DNA from: Pseudomonadota bacterium
GTDB taxonomy: Bacteria; Pseudomonadota; Gammaproteobacteria; Burkholderiales; Gallionellaceae
Assembly: GCA_021787435.1 (NCBI GenBank)
Contig: JAJYLY010000003.1
Location: 1 to 64,000 of the forward strand
Direction: 5' to 3'
Length of the DNA: 64,000 bases
Below, piece after piece: positions 36,205 through 44,437 of this stretch. The translations under genes were made by a program, and so were the position numbers. The first letter of the stretch is position 1; each line of letters opens with the position of its first letter. The notes below the pieces were generated by a model that worked only from the letters and a program-made list of their open reading frames with translations, searched no databases and was not told the DNA's origin.

Positions 36205-39200
36205 ATGTTATGGATTGTCCGGGTAGCGTTAAGCCGCCCATATACGTTTATAGTGCTGGCGTTGTTGATTTTGATTTTAGGTCCTCTGGTTTACACAAAC
36301 ATGCGTACGGATATCTTCCCAGATATCAAGGTCCCGGTAGTTAGTGCTGTTTGGACTTATAACGGCATGCCGCCGGCTGACATGTCCAACCGCATCATCA
36401 CTTTCTATGAGCGGCAGTTATCGACTTCAGTCAACGACATTGAGCACATCGAATCCCAGTCTCTGATGGGTGTTGCCGTGGTCAAGATTTTCTTCCAGCC
36501 CAATGTCGATATTAATGCGGCGGTGAGCCAGGTGACAGCACTATCCCAGACGGTGCTGAAGCGTCTTCCTCCTGGTATAACCCCTCCTTTGGTCTTGAGT
36601 TATAACGCGTCTAGCGTGCCGGTATTGCAGCTGGCGCTGTCCAGCAATACGCTGCTAGACAACCAGCTTTTCGATATTTCGAACAACTTTATTCGTCCGC
36701 AGTTGGCAGAAGTCGAGGGTGCGGCTGTGCCTTCGCCTTATGGCGGAAAGAACAGGCAGATACAGGTCGATCTGGACATGCATGCGTTGCGCTCCAAGGG
36801 GTTGACGCCGCAGGACGTCACCGATGCGATTCTGCGCCAGAGTCTGATCATCCCATCGGGCACCGAAAAGATGGGCAGATTCGAATACAACGTGGTGCTC
36901 AATGCGAGCCCGCTGGTGCTGGATGAGTTGAATGATCTGCCGATCAAGTCGGTGAGAGGCGCTACGGTGCTGCTTCGAGATGTTGCGCATGTGCGCGACG
37001 GATTCTCGCCTCAGCAGAACATGGTGCGGGTCAACGGGCAGCATTCGGTGTTGACCACGATTCAGAAGAACGGCAGCGCATCGACGCTGGATATCATCGC
37101 CAAGGTCAAGGAGCTGATGCCGCGTATCGAAGCGGGCGCGCCGCCCGGCCTAATCGTCAAGATGGTGGGCGACCAGTCGGTGTTTGTGAAATCTGCAGTT
37201 GACGGCGTGATCCGCGAGGGCGTGATCGCGGCGGGTCTGACGGGCATGATGATCCTGCTATTTCTGGGTAGTTGGCGTTCCACGCTGATCGTGACGATAT
37301 CGATCCCGTTATCCGTGCTGTCGGCGATCATCGCATTGGCGGCTTCCGGCCAGACGCTGAACATCATGACGCTGGGTGGTCTGGCGCTGGCGGTGGGCGT
37401 GCTGGTGGATGAGGCAACCGTGACCATAGAGAGTATCAACTGGCATCTCGAGCAGGGTAAGCATGTCGAGGCATCCGTACTCGATGGTGCAAACCAGATC
37501 GTTGTGCCTGCCTTCGTGTCGCTGATCTCGATCTGTATCGTGTTCATCCCGATGTTCTTCCTGTCGGGCGTGCAGAAATATCTCTTCGTGCCGCTGGCCG
37601 AAGCGGTGATCTTCGCGATGATCTCCTCGTTCATCCTGTCGCGTACGCTGGTGCCCACGCTTGCCAAATATCTGTTGCGCGCTCATATACAGCACGAGGA
37701 AGGTCATCATCCTGCGCCTTCAAGAAATCCGCTGGTCAGCTTCCAGCATGGGTTCGAGCGCATCTTCAGCAAGACGCGGGATGGCTACAAGGGCCTTTTG
37801 TTGCTAGCATTGTCCAGGCGTCCAGCATTTATTGTCGTATTCCTGGGTTTTGTGATCATTTCGTTCGCTCTCGTACCTTTTCTTGGCAGGAACTTTTTCC
37901 CAGAGGTGGATGCGGGGCAGATCAAGATGCATATCCGCGCGCAGACCGGCACAAGAATCGAGGAGACAGCGCGCCTGGTCGATGAAATCGAGAATGACAT
38001 CAAGTCCAGGATACCTGCAGGGGAAGTCAAGAACGTCGTGGATAATATCGGTCTGCCGGTGAGCGGGATCAATCTGACCTACAGCAACTCATCCCCCATT
38101 GGCCCGGGAGATGCGGACATACTTGTGTCGCTCAACGAGGGTCATCAGCCGACTGCTGACTATGTGCGCATGTTGCGTGAAAAGCTGAAAGACGATTTCC
38201 CGGGTGTATCGTTCGCGTTTCTGCCAGCTGATATCGTGAGCCAGATATTGAACTTCGGCATGCCTGCGCCTATTGACATCCAGGTGATCGGATTCAAGCG
38301 CAAGGAAAACCAGGTGTATGCTGCGAAGATCATGGAACGGCTGAAAAAAGTACGTGGACTTGCCGATCTGCGCATCCAGCAGGCATTTAACCAGCCTGAG
38401 ATCCACGTCGATGTGGATCGCACGCGGGCAAGGGAGCTGGGCATGACGCAGCACGACATTGCGACCAATATGCTGGTGTCTTTGGCGGGCAGTCTGCAGA
38501 CGGCACCCACGTTCTGGGTGAATCCGAGCAACAGCGTGTCCTATCCACTGGTGGTGCAGACCCCCCAGTACCGTCTTGACACGCTGAACGATCTGAGGAA
38601 CATTCCGGTAGCACCCGGGCAGAAAGCCAACCTCCCATCCCAGCTTCTGGGCAGTGTAGCGGACATCAGCAGAAATCAGGGCGAGGCGGTTGTGTCGCAT
38701 TTCGACGTGCAGCCTACGATTGACATTTTCGGTGCGGCACAGGATCGCGATCTGGGAAGCATTGCAAGCGACATCAACCAGATCGTCAAGGATACCGAGA
38801 AGGATGTGCCCAAGGGTTCGTTCGTCGTGGTGCGCGGCCAGGTCAAGGCGATGGGCGACTCGTATCGCCAACTGCTGTTCGGTTTGCTGGGTTCGATCGT
38901 GCTGATCTATTTCCTGATCGTGGTGAATTTCCAGTCCTGGTTGGATCCATTCGTGATCATCACGGGCCTTCCTGCAGCGCTGGCGGGCATCGTCTGGATG
39001 CTGTTCCTTACGCATACGCCGCTGTCAGTTCCGGCGTTGACAGGCGCGATCATGTGCATGGGGGTTGCGACTGCGAACAGTATTCTGGTGATCAGTTTTG
39101 CGCGAGAGAGGCTGCAATTGGGTGACAGCGGCATCACGGCAGCCGTCGAAGCGGGCTTCATCCGCTTCCGTCCTGTGTTGATGACCGCGCTTGCGATGGT

Positions 39201-39402
39201 CATCGGCATGATCCCCATGTCTCTGGGATTTGGCGACGGTGGTGAACAGAACGCGCCGCTAGGGCGTGCGGTGATCGGCGGACTGATGTTCGCGACTGTC
39301 GCCACCCTGTTTTTTGTGCCAGTCGTGTTTAGTCTGGTGCACGGTAAGAAAGGTAAAACAGATCCTTCAGAAGAGGGTACATTAATTATGGAGCATGCAT
39401 GA
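36205..39402 (+). CDS. RND efflux permease, twin B (DE relay)
   Basis: The 1065-residue permease is a near copy of the one at 32353-35526. The helix-4 relay reads GVLVDEATVTIES (Asp402, Glu403): the second aspartate is replaced by glutamate. The rest of the helices and the C-terminal block are conserved. The gene overlaps the adaptor start. The pair of unequal relay sites suggests a mixed trimer in which the two chains do not contribute equally to proton transfer, as described for MdtB and MdtC. It has its own 199-base upstream gap, so it may have a separate promoter. Confidence 0.92.
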   Translation: MLWIVRVALSRPYTFIVLALLILILGPLVYTNMRTDIFPDIKVPVVSAVWTYNGMPPADMSNRIITFYERQLSTSVNDIEHIESQSLMGVAVVKIFFQPNVDINAAVSQVTALSQTVLKRLPPGITPPLVLSYNASSVPVLQLALSSNTLLDNQLFDISNNFIRPQLAEVEGAAVPSPYGGKNRQIQVDLDMHALRSKGLTPQDVTDAILRQSLIIPSGTEKMGRFEYNVVLNASPLVLDELNDLPIKSVRGATVLLRDVAHVRDGFSPQQNMVRVNGQHSVLTTIQKNGSASTLDIIAKVKELMPRIEAGAPPGLIVKMVGDQSVFVKSAVDGVIREGVIAAGLTGMMILLFLGSWRSTLIVTISIPLSVLSAIIALAASGQTLNIMTLGGLALAVGVLVDEATVTIESINWHLEQGKHVEASVLDGANQIVVPAFVSLISICIVFIPMFFLSGVQKYLFVPLAEAVIFAMISSFILSRTLVPTLAKYLLRAHIQHEEGHHPAPSRNPLVSFQHGFERIFSKTRDGYKGLLLLALSRRPAFIVVFLGFVIISFALVPFLGRNFFPEVDAGQIKMHIRAQTGTRIEETARLVDEIENDIKSRIPAGEVKNVVDNIGLPVSGINLTYSNSSPIGPGDADILVSLNEGHQPTADYVRMLREKLKDDFPGVSFAFLPADIVSQILNFGMPAPIDIQVIGFKRKENQVYAAKIMERLKKVRGLADLRIQQAFNQPEIHVDVDRTRARELGMTQHDIATNMLVSLAGSLQTAPTFWVNPSNSVSYPLVVQTPQYRLDTLNDLRNIPVAPGQKANLPSQLLGSVADISRNQGEAVVSHFDVQPTIDIFGAAQDRDLGSIASDINQIVKDTEKDVPKGSFVVVRGQVKAMGDSYRQLLFGLLGSIVLIYFLIVVNFQSWLDPFVIITGLPAALAGIVWMLFLTHTPLSVPALTGAIMCMGVATANSILVISFARERLQLGDSGITAAVEAGFIRFRPVLMTALAMVIGMIPMSLGFGDGGEQNAPLGRAVIGGLMFATVATLFFVPVVFSLVHGKKGKTDPSEEGTLIMEHA

Positions 39403-40598
39403 TGTCAGAAAAAATTCCTCATCCACCCATACCGGCTCGCCTTCGTCTGGTAGGAATCGTCTTTGTGATATTCCTTATTGTCATGGCGGTGTTGGGTATC
39501 ATGTCGAGGATACGGCATGAACACGAGTTGCAGAAACAGGTCGACACACAGCACATGATGGTCAAGGTTGTGATGCCCGAATCTGGGACGAGCATGCAAA
39601 GACTGATTTTGCCTGTCAATATCCGCGCGGATGTAGATGCGCCGATCTATGCGAGGGTTAATGGTTATCTAAAAACGTGGTATACGGATATCGGTGCGCA
39701 TGTCAAAAAGGGCCAGTTGTTAGGCGTGATCGAGACGCCTGAACTGGATCAACAGATATTCCGTGCGAAGGCTGATGTGGCAACTGCGCATTCAAACTGG
39801 GAAATTGCCGATGTGACGGCGAAGCGCTGGCAGAATCTGGTCGCGACAGATGCGGTTTCGCATCAAGAAAGCGACGTGAAGACGGCGGATGCGAAAGCAC
39901 GCCTCGACCTTTTGAATGCGGCTGAGGCCAATCTGAAGGCGCTGATGGCAGAGCAGACATTCCAGCGTCTGGTAGCGCCTTTTGACGGAATCGTCACCGA
40001 AAGAAATACCGATATCGGCCAACTGATCTCAATCGGCACGACGAGCGGGCAGGCGCTGTTCAGGGTGGTCGACAATACCAAGCTGCGCGTTTATACGGAG
40101 ATACCGCAAAATTACGCTTCCTGGATCAAGCCTAAGATGACGGTGCATATCGTCTTCCCTGAAATGCCCGGTGATACTTTCGACGCAACCGTGCTCGGAC
40201 TGTCCAATGCGATACGTGAGGATTCGCGCACGTCGCAGGTCGAACTGTATATGGATAACAAGGATGGCAAGCTTCTAACCGGCAGCTATGCGGAAGTGCA
40301 CTTCGAGTTGCCGGCCAACACATCCGTGTTCCGTCTGCCGGTGAGCACGCTCTTGTTCCGTAAGGAAGGCTTGCAGGTTGCAACCGTGAGCGCGGACAAT
40401 AAAGTTGTGCTCAAGAACATCACCATTGCCCGCGACCTGGGGCGCGTGGTGGAAGTTTCGAGCGGGATAGACAATACCGACCGCGTGATCGACAGCCCGT
40501 CCGACTCTATCGTTCAGGGCGCTGCCGTGGTCATCAAAGAAGCGCATGGGAAGTCTGGTGCGGAGCATGAGGGTCATGAGCCCGAGGGTGCGTTATGA
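39399..40598 (+). CDS. RND efflux periplasmic adaptor
   Basis: The 399-residue adaptor has an N-terminal membrane anchor (LRLVGIVFVIFLIVMAVLGI, about residues 15-35) rather than a lipobox, then a barrel-sandwich domain (APIYARVNGYLKTWYTDIGA), a helical hairpin and a beta-barrel. It joins the twin RND permeases to the NodT-type outer-membrane factor. It overlaps both neighbours by four bases (ATGA), so the three are made together. A second ATG at 39402 is possible. Confidence 0.92.
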   Translation: MMSEKIPHPPIPARLRLVGIVFVIFLIVMAVLGIMSRIRHEHELQKQVDTQHMMVKVVMPESGTSMQRLILPVNIRADVDAPIYARVNGYLKTWYTDIGAHVKKGQLLGVIETPELDQQIFRAKADVATAHSNWEIADVTAKRWQNLVATDAVSHQESDVKTADAKARLDLLNAAEANLKALMAEQTFQRLVAPFDGIVTERNTDIGQLISIGTTSGQALFRVVDNTKLRVYTEIPQNYASWIKPKMTVHIVFPEMPGDTFDATVLGLSNAIREDSRTSQVELYMDNKDGKLLTGSYAEVHFELPANTSVFRLPVSTLLFRKEGLQVATVSADNKVVLKNITIARDLGRVVEVSSGIDNTDRVIDSPSDSIVQGAAVVIKEAHGKSGAEHEGHEPEGAL

Positions 40599-42022
40599 GT
40601 TTCAATCGTCGCGCAGTTTTACTGTGTTTGTCGGCGCTTGCGGGCTGTTCCTTGGCGCCTGCTTACAAGACGCCAGTTATTGACGAGCCTGCCGCCTACA
40701 AGGGGTCGGCGGTAAACTGGCAGCCTGCTCAGCCTGCGGACAACAAACCTAGGGGGGATTGGTGGAAATCGTATCAGGATGCGACGCTGGACGGTCTGAT
40801 CGTGAAGCTCGATGCAGCGAACGCGGATCTGGCGATTGCAGTGGCGAACTTTGACCGTGCGACCGCCTATGCGGCACAGGCGCGAGCCGATTATTTCCCG
40901 ACCATCACTGGGGGCGCTTTTTCGACGCGCAATAGGCAGTCGGACAACCGCGCGCTGCGTAACAGATCCCAGCCCTCCGTGTATGGAGACAATGCGGTGG
41001 GTTTGATGGCAAATTATGAGGTCGATCTGTGGGGTCGGGTGCGCAATTATGTGAAGGCAGGCGAGGCGGGCGCGCAGGCTGCGGCTGCCGACCTGGAGTC
41101 GGTGCATCTGAGTTTGAGGGCTGAGCTGGCCAACGATTATCTTGAGTTGCGCACGTTGGATGCGCAGGCTAAGTTGCTGGCCTTGGAGATAGGCGACTAT
41201 CAGAAGGCTTTGAAGCTGACGGAAGACCGCTTCAAGGGCGGGATAGACTCAGACCTGGATGTGTCGCGTGCGAGAGTGCAGCTTGAGACGGCGCAAGCCA
41301 AAGTGTCCGAGCTTGCCGCAAGCCGTGCAGAGTATGAGCACGCGATCGCCACGCTGGTTGGCGAATCGGCTTCCGGTTTTTCCATCGCGCCAGAGGTCGT
41401 CGACATACAGTTGCCGGTTATTCCTTTGGGTGTTCCTGCCGACCTGCTGCAGAGGAGGCCTGATATTTCCGCGGCGGAACGCAGGCTGGCTGCCGCCAAT
41501 GCGCGAATCGGTGTTGCAAAGGCTGCTTTCTTTCCGACAGTTGATCTGTCTGCTGCTGCCGGATATGAGAGCACCTATCAGGCAGCATGGCTTACCGCGC
41601 CGAATCTCTTCTGGATGATAGGCCCCAATGCACTGATGACAATCTTCGATGCGGGCCGTCGCCAGGCGGTTGTGGACCAGGCCGAGGCGACCTTCAGGGT
41701 GAACGGTGCGCAATATCGCTCGACGGTGCTGCACGCGTTTCAGGAGGTCGAGGACAATCTCTCTCTCTTGAACGATCTGACGGAAGAGTCGGTGTCGTTG
41801 AAGGAAGCGGTGAAGGATACCAATCGGGCGCTGGACATCGCGATGACGCGTTACAAGGAAGGTGTGGCGAACTATCTCGATGTGGTGGTGGCTGAGGCTG
41901 CAGCACAGCAGGTGCAACTGGATGAGCTGAATTTGCGCGGCAGAAGGTTGCAGGCGAGTGTGAATCTGATACGCGCACTAGGCGGCGGATGGAATGCCGA
42001 GCAGGCGACCGCCAGCAAATAG
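40595..42022 (+). CDS. NodT family outer-membrane efflux lipoprotein
   Basis: The 475-residue protein has a lipoprotein signal (LLCLSALAGC, lipobox LAGC at about residue 18) and the NodT/OprM layout: GDWWKSYQDATLDGL, NYEVDLWGRVRNYVKAGE, QRRPDISAAERRLAAANARIG and a C-terminal TMTRYKEGVANYLDVV-like repeat. It forms the outer-membrane tunnel of the twin RND pump. The start overlaps the adaptor stop. A cytochrome gene follows by 28 bases, possibly in the same transcript. Confidence 0.93.
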   Translation: MSFNRRAVLLCLSALAGCSLAPAYKTPVIDEPAAYKGSAVNWQPAQPADNKPRGDWWKSYQDATLDGLIVKLDAANADLAIAVANFDRATAYAAQARADYFPTITGGAFSTRNRQSDNRALRNRSQPSVYGDNAVGLMANYEVDLWGRVRNYVKAGEAGAQAAAADLESVHLSLRAELANDYLELRTLDAQAKLLALEIGDYQKALKLTEDRFKGGIDSDLDVSRARVQLETAQAKVSELAASRAEYEHAIATLVGESASGFSIAPEVVDIQLPVIPLGVPADLLQRRPDISAAERRLAAANARIGVAKAAFFPTVDLSAAAGYESTYQAAWLTAPNLFWMIGPNALMTIFDAGRRQAVVDQAEATFRVNGAQYRSTVLHAFQEVEDNLSLLNDLTEESVSLKEAVKDTNRALDIAMTRYKEGVANYLDVVVAEAAAQQVQLDELNLRGRRLQASVNLIRALGGGWNAEQATASK

Positions 42023-42050
42023 GTTTTTTAACGTCACGAAGGGGTGAAAC

Positions 42051-42476
42051 ATGAAAGTGCAAAAAATCAGTCTGGTGTTGGGTCTTGCATTTGCAGCTTT
42101 ATCGTTCGGCGCGCATGCGGCCGACGCAGAGTTGGATAAAATGGTTGCCGAGGGTCAGAAGAACTATGCGCACAACACCTTCAACGGCAACGGCAGGGTT
42201 TGCGAATCCTGCCACGTGGGTGGCGGCAAGGAAGCGGGCAAGTTACCTAACGGCAAAGCAATCCCGAGTCTTGCCAATGCCGCGGCGATTTTCCCGCACA
42301 TCAACCAGAAGAGCGGCAAGCTGGTCACGTTGTCAGATCAGGTGAGAAGCTGTGCGGCGAATGCTTTGCAGGGTACCCCCCCAGAATATGGCAGCGTTGA
42401 ACTCAATTCCATCGTGGCCTATATCACTTCGCTTGCTGAAGGAAAGGCAATCGACATGGGCGGCATGCCAAAATAA
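42051..42476 (+). CDS. Periplasmic monoheme cytochrome c, SoxX/TsdA-like
   Basis: The 141-residue cytochrome has a signal peptide (cleavage after AHA, about residue 23), a haem site CESCH (Cys51, Cys54, His55) and the later segment QVRSCAANALQGTPPEYGS with Cys101. That segment and SVELNSIVAYITSLAEGK recall the SoxX, SoxA and TsdA cytochromes of thiosulfate metabolism, but no sox gene is near. It follows the RND outer-membrane gene closely and ends at a terminator, so it may be the last gene of that operon. The electron partner is unknown. Confidence 0.88.
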   Translation: MKVQKISLVLGLAFAALSFGAHAADAELDKMVAEGQKNYAHNTFNGNGRVCESCHVGGGKEAGKLPNGKAIPSLANAAAIFPHINQKSGKLVTLSDQVRSCAANALQGTPPEYGSVELNSIVAYITSLAEGKAIDMGGMPK

Positions 42477-42506
42477 TCGCAAGACCGGAAGTTGAAGTGG
42501 AAATGG

Positions 42507-42532
42507 CGGGCGCCTGCGGGTGTCCGTTTTTT
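42507..42532 (+). terminator. Intrinsic terminator after the cytochrome gene
   Basis: CGGGCGCC and GGTGTCCG form an eight-base stem (two G-U pairs) with loop TGCG, followed by six T residues. It would end the RND-cytochrome transcript. Confidence 0.8.
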
Positions 42533-42601
42533 ATTTGACGCGATGAATTGAATTCACTACATTGCAGATTATTTTTAAAGAGTTCCGCGCGGAGGTGAGT
42601 C

Positions 42602-42870
42602 ATGCCGACGATCAGTATGTTTTACGGAATTGTGATTTATCTGTATTTTTTGATGATGAACGGCATAAATTTCCTCATATACATGCTAAATATCAAGGGC
42701 AGGAAGCGTCATTTTCAATTCTTGATGATGCATTGTTAAGTGGCGAAATTCCTGTTGCCAAGGTGAGGCTGGTCCAGGCATGGATTGAAATTCATCGTGA
42801 AGATTTGTTGGCTGATCGGGATTTGGCAGTAAATGGTCAAACGCCCTTTGCAATCGACCCTCTTCGTTAG
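42602..42870 (+). pseudogene. DUF4160 gene with a frameshift at a T-run
   Basis: The start MPTISMFYGIVIYLYF (ATG 42602 behind GGAGGTGAG) is the typical N-terminus of DUF4160 proteins. The rest of the family (FDDERHKFPHIHAKYQGQEA, then LVQAWIEIHREDLLADRDLAVNG) continues in another frame after T6 at 42646-42651. One more T would join both parts into a normal protein of about 89 residues. It may be a disrupted gene, a slippage site or a sequence error. It sits directly before a DUF2442 gene, its usual partner. Confidence 0.78.
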
Positions 42871-42878
42871 GATTAGTC

Positions 42879-43130
42879 ATGGAATCTGTAATTCAAGTTG
42901 TACCTCGGGATGATTTTTCGCTGGAGTTGTGGTTTAACACAGGGGATCATCGTCTGTTTGATGCTCGCCCATATTTGGAGCGGAGTGTTTTTATCCGTTT
43001 TAAAGACATAAAATTATTTAAGCAGGCATACGTTGCATTGGATACTGTGTGCTGGCCTAATAATTTGGATATCGCACCTGAAACTCTTTTTGATCGCTCC
43101 ATTCCAATTGGAATGCAGCAGTCTGCATAG
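42879..43130 (+). CDS. DUF2442 family protein
   Basis: The 83-residue protein resembles DUF2442: a short beta-rich chain (LELWFNTGDHRLFDARPYL, FIRFKDIKLFKQAYVAL) ending in WPNNLDIAPETLFDRSIPI, which is diagnostic. DUF4160 and DUF2442 are frequently neighbours and have been suggested to form toxin-antitoxin-like pairs; I treat that as unproved. It starts eight bases after the end of the frameshifted DUF4160 gene, in the same operon. Confidence 0.85.
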   Translation: MESVIQVVPRDDFSLELWFNTGDHRLFDARPYLERSVFIRFKDIKLFKQAYVALDTVCWPNNLDIAPETLFDRSIPIGMQQSA

Positions 43131-43148
43131 CCTAATTATGGATACATC

Positions 43149-43775
43149 ATGTTAAATCTAGACCGTATCATCATTGAATTCGACAAGGGGTTGCGCACCC
43201 TGTTGGCCGATGCGCACAGCGTGCGCCCGCATCCTGATGCGGAGGTGATGGAAGCGCCGCTTGAAGAAAATGAGAAGAAGCATTCGGCGGCGCTGATGCG
43301 CGTCAACCACAGTGGAGAGATATGCGCGCAGGCCTTGTATCAGGGGCAGGCGCTCACGGCCCGTGACCCTGTGGTGCAGAAAAAGCTACAGCAGGCGGCA
43401 GAGGAAGAGACCGAGCATCTGGCCTGGACTGCGCACCGCGTGCATGAGTTGGGCGGGCACTTGAGTCTATTGAACCCGCTATGGTACACGGGCTCGCTTG
43501 TGATGGGCGCGTTTGCAGGGTTGATAGGCGACAAATGGAATCTTGGTTTCCTGTCTGAAACCGAGCAGCAGGTGGGTCATCATCTGCAAAGTCATCTGGA
43601 CAGGCTGCCGGCAGCGGATGAAAAAAGCCGGGCGATCGTTGGAAAGATGTACACCGACGAAATCGGTCACGCGGAGATGGCGATGGCATTGGGCGGGGCG
43701 GTTTTGCCTCAGCCTGCGAAGATGCTCATGAAGCTCAACGGCAGGATCATGACTGGAATCTCGTACAGGATTTAG
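43149..43775 (+). CDS. coq7: Demethoxyubiquinone hydroxylase (Coq7 type)
   Basis: The 208-residue di-iron monooxygenase adds the C6 hydroxyl group in ubiquinone synthesis. Ferritin-like iron ligands are seen in MRVNHSGEICAQALYQGQ, EEETEHLAWT and YTDEIGHAEMAMALGG. The length fits bacterial Coq7, which replaces UbiF in many betaproteobacteria. It starts 18 bases after the DUF2442 stop, but a functional link is unlikely. Confidence 0.95.
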   Translation: MLNLDRIIIEFDKGLRTLLADAHSVRPHPDAEVMEAPLEENEKKHSAALMRVNHSGEICAQALYQGQALTARDPVVQKKLQQAAEEETEHLAWTAHRVHELGGHLSLLNPLWYTGSLVMGAFAGLIGDKWNLGFLSETEQQVGHHLQSHLDRLPAADEKSRAIVGKMYTDEIGHAEMAMALGGAVLPQPAKMLMKLNGRIMTGISYRI

Positions 43776-43887
43776 GGTTGAGGAGACCGCAGGGGTCTTC
43801 CCGCGGAATATAAAGCGATAGATCGCCCATTCCTGAATGAAGGGCATTCCCCGCGCAATTAACGAGTGGTCGAGGTTGTTGCGCGAA

Positions 43888-44293
43888 GGAGTGAGGAGTG
43901 AGATATAGCGAATTGATTGTCTGGCAAAAGGCGATGGACCTGGTGACGGATATTTACAAAATCACCGCTGTGCTTCCAAGTGAAGAGCGTTTCGGTCTTT
44001 CGGCGCAGGTCAGGCGTGCTTCGGTTTCTATTCCTTCCAATATTGCCGAAGGGCAGGCATGGTCGAAAATCAACGGCTTCTCATCTCAATTTTTGGGCCA
44101 TAGCTTTCGGTTCGCTTATGGAACTTGCAACCCAGATACAGATTGCTGTCAGGCTGGACTATATTCATGAGAAAAAGGCAATTGTGCTGCTGGCGCAGAC
44201 AGATGAAATTGGGAAAATGCTCTCTGGTCTGAAAAGATCGCTCAGTGAAAAATTGGAATAAACGCCTCACTCCTCATTCCTCACTCCTCACTC
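43888..44293. repeat. GGAGTGAGGAGTGAG inverted-repeat cassette
   Basis: The left arm 43888-43902 (GGAGTGAGGAGTGAG) has its inverse in the right arm at 44266-44293, which carries two imperfect copies; CTCACTCCTCACTC at 44280-44293 matches 14 bases exactly. The arms enclose the four-helix-bundle gene. The left arm itself supplies the Shine-Dalgarno and the GTG start codon of that gene, and the stop lies just before the right arm. Confidence 0.72.
43898..44261 (+). pseudogene. Four-helix-bundle (S23/Avd-like) gene broken by a 4-base duplication
   Basis: The first part ([19 protein letters not shown], then [15 protein letters not shown]) is clearly the family TIGR02436/PF05635, known from rRNA intervening sequences and from many free-standing genes. 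The second part ([28 protein letters not shown]) continues in another frame. At 44052-44059 the bases read GGCAGGCA; removing one GGCA restores EGHGRKST, the expected family sequence. The disruption is thus a tandem duplication. The reading starts with GTG inside the left repeat arm. Function of the intact family outside retroelements is unclear. Confidence 0.85.
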
Positions 44294-44346
44294 TTCAATC
44301 CCGTTTTTCCCATGTGGTAAAAAAGCAACAGTATGAAGATTTTTTT

Positions 44347-44374
44347 TTGACAGCAGCATGCGTGTTTCTTTACA
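44347..44374 (+). promoter_or_regulatory. Candidate promoter of the Cyc2-like gene
   Basis: A perfect -35 box TTGACA follows an eight-T run, and TTTACA stands 16 bases further as a weak -10. The leader to the ATG would be about 57 bases, with AAATTGAGGAC as ribosome binding region. Confidence 0.5.
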
Positions 44375-44437
44375 GTGAGGCTAGTGGTGTCAAGGAGGGC
44401 TTGGCGTCGCTTCTAAACAAAAATTGAGGACAAAATC

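Noticed and set aside
42051..42476. SoxX of a thiosulfate-oxidising Sox complex
   Set aside because: Similar segments are seen, but no soxA, soxYZ or soxB gene is present around it, so only a general cytochrome call is given.
43898..44261. Part of a diversity-generating retroelement (Avd-like protein)
   Set aside because: The four-helix-bundle family includes Avd, but no reverse transcriptase, template repeat or variable repeat is present nearby, so a retroelement is not supported.
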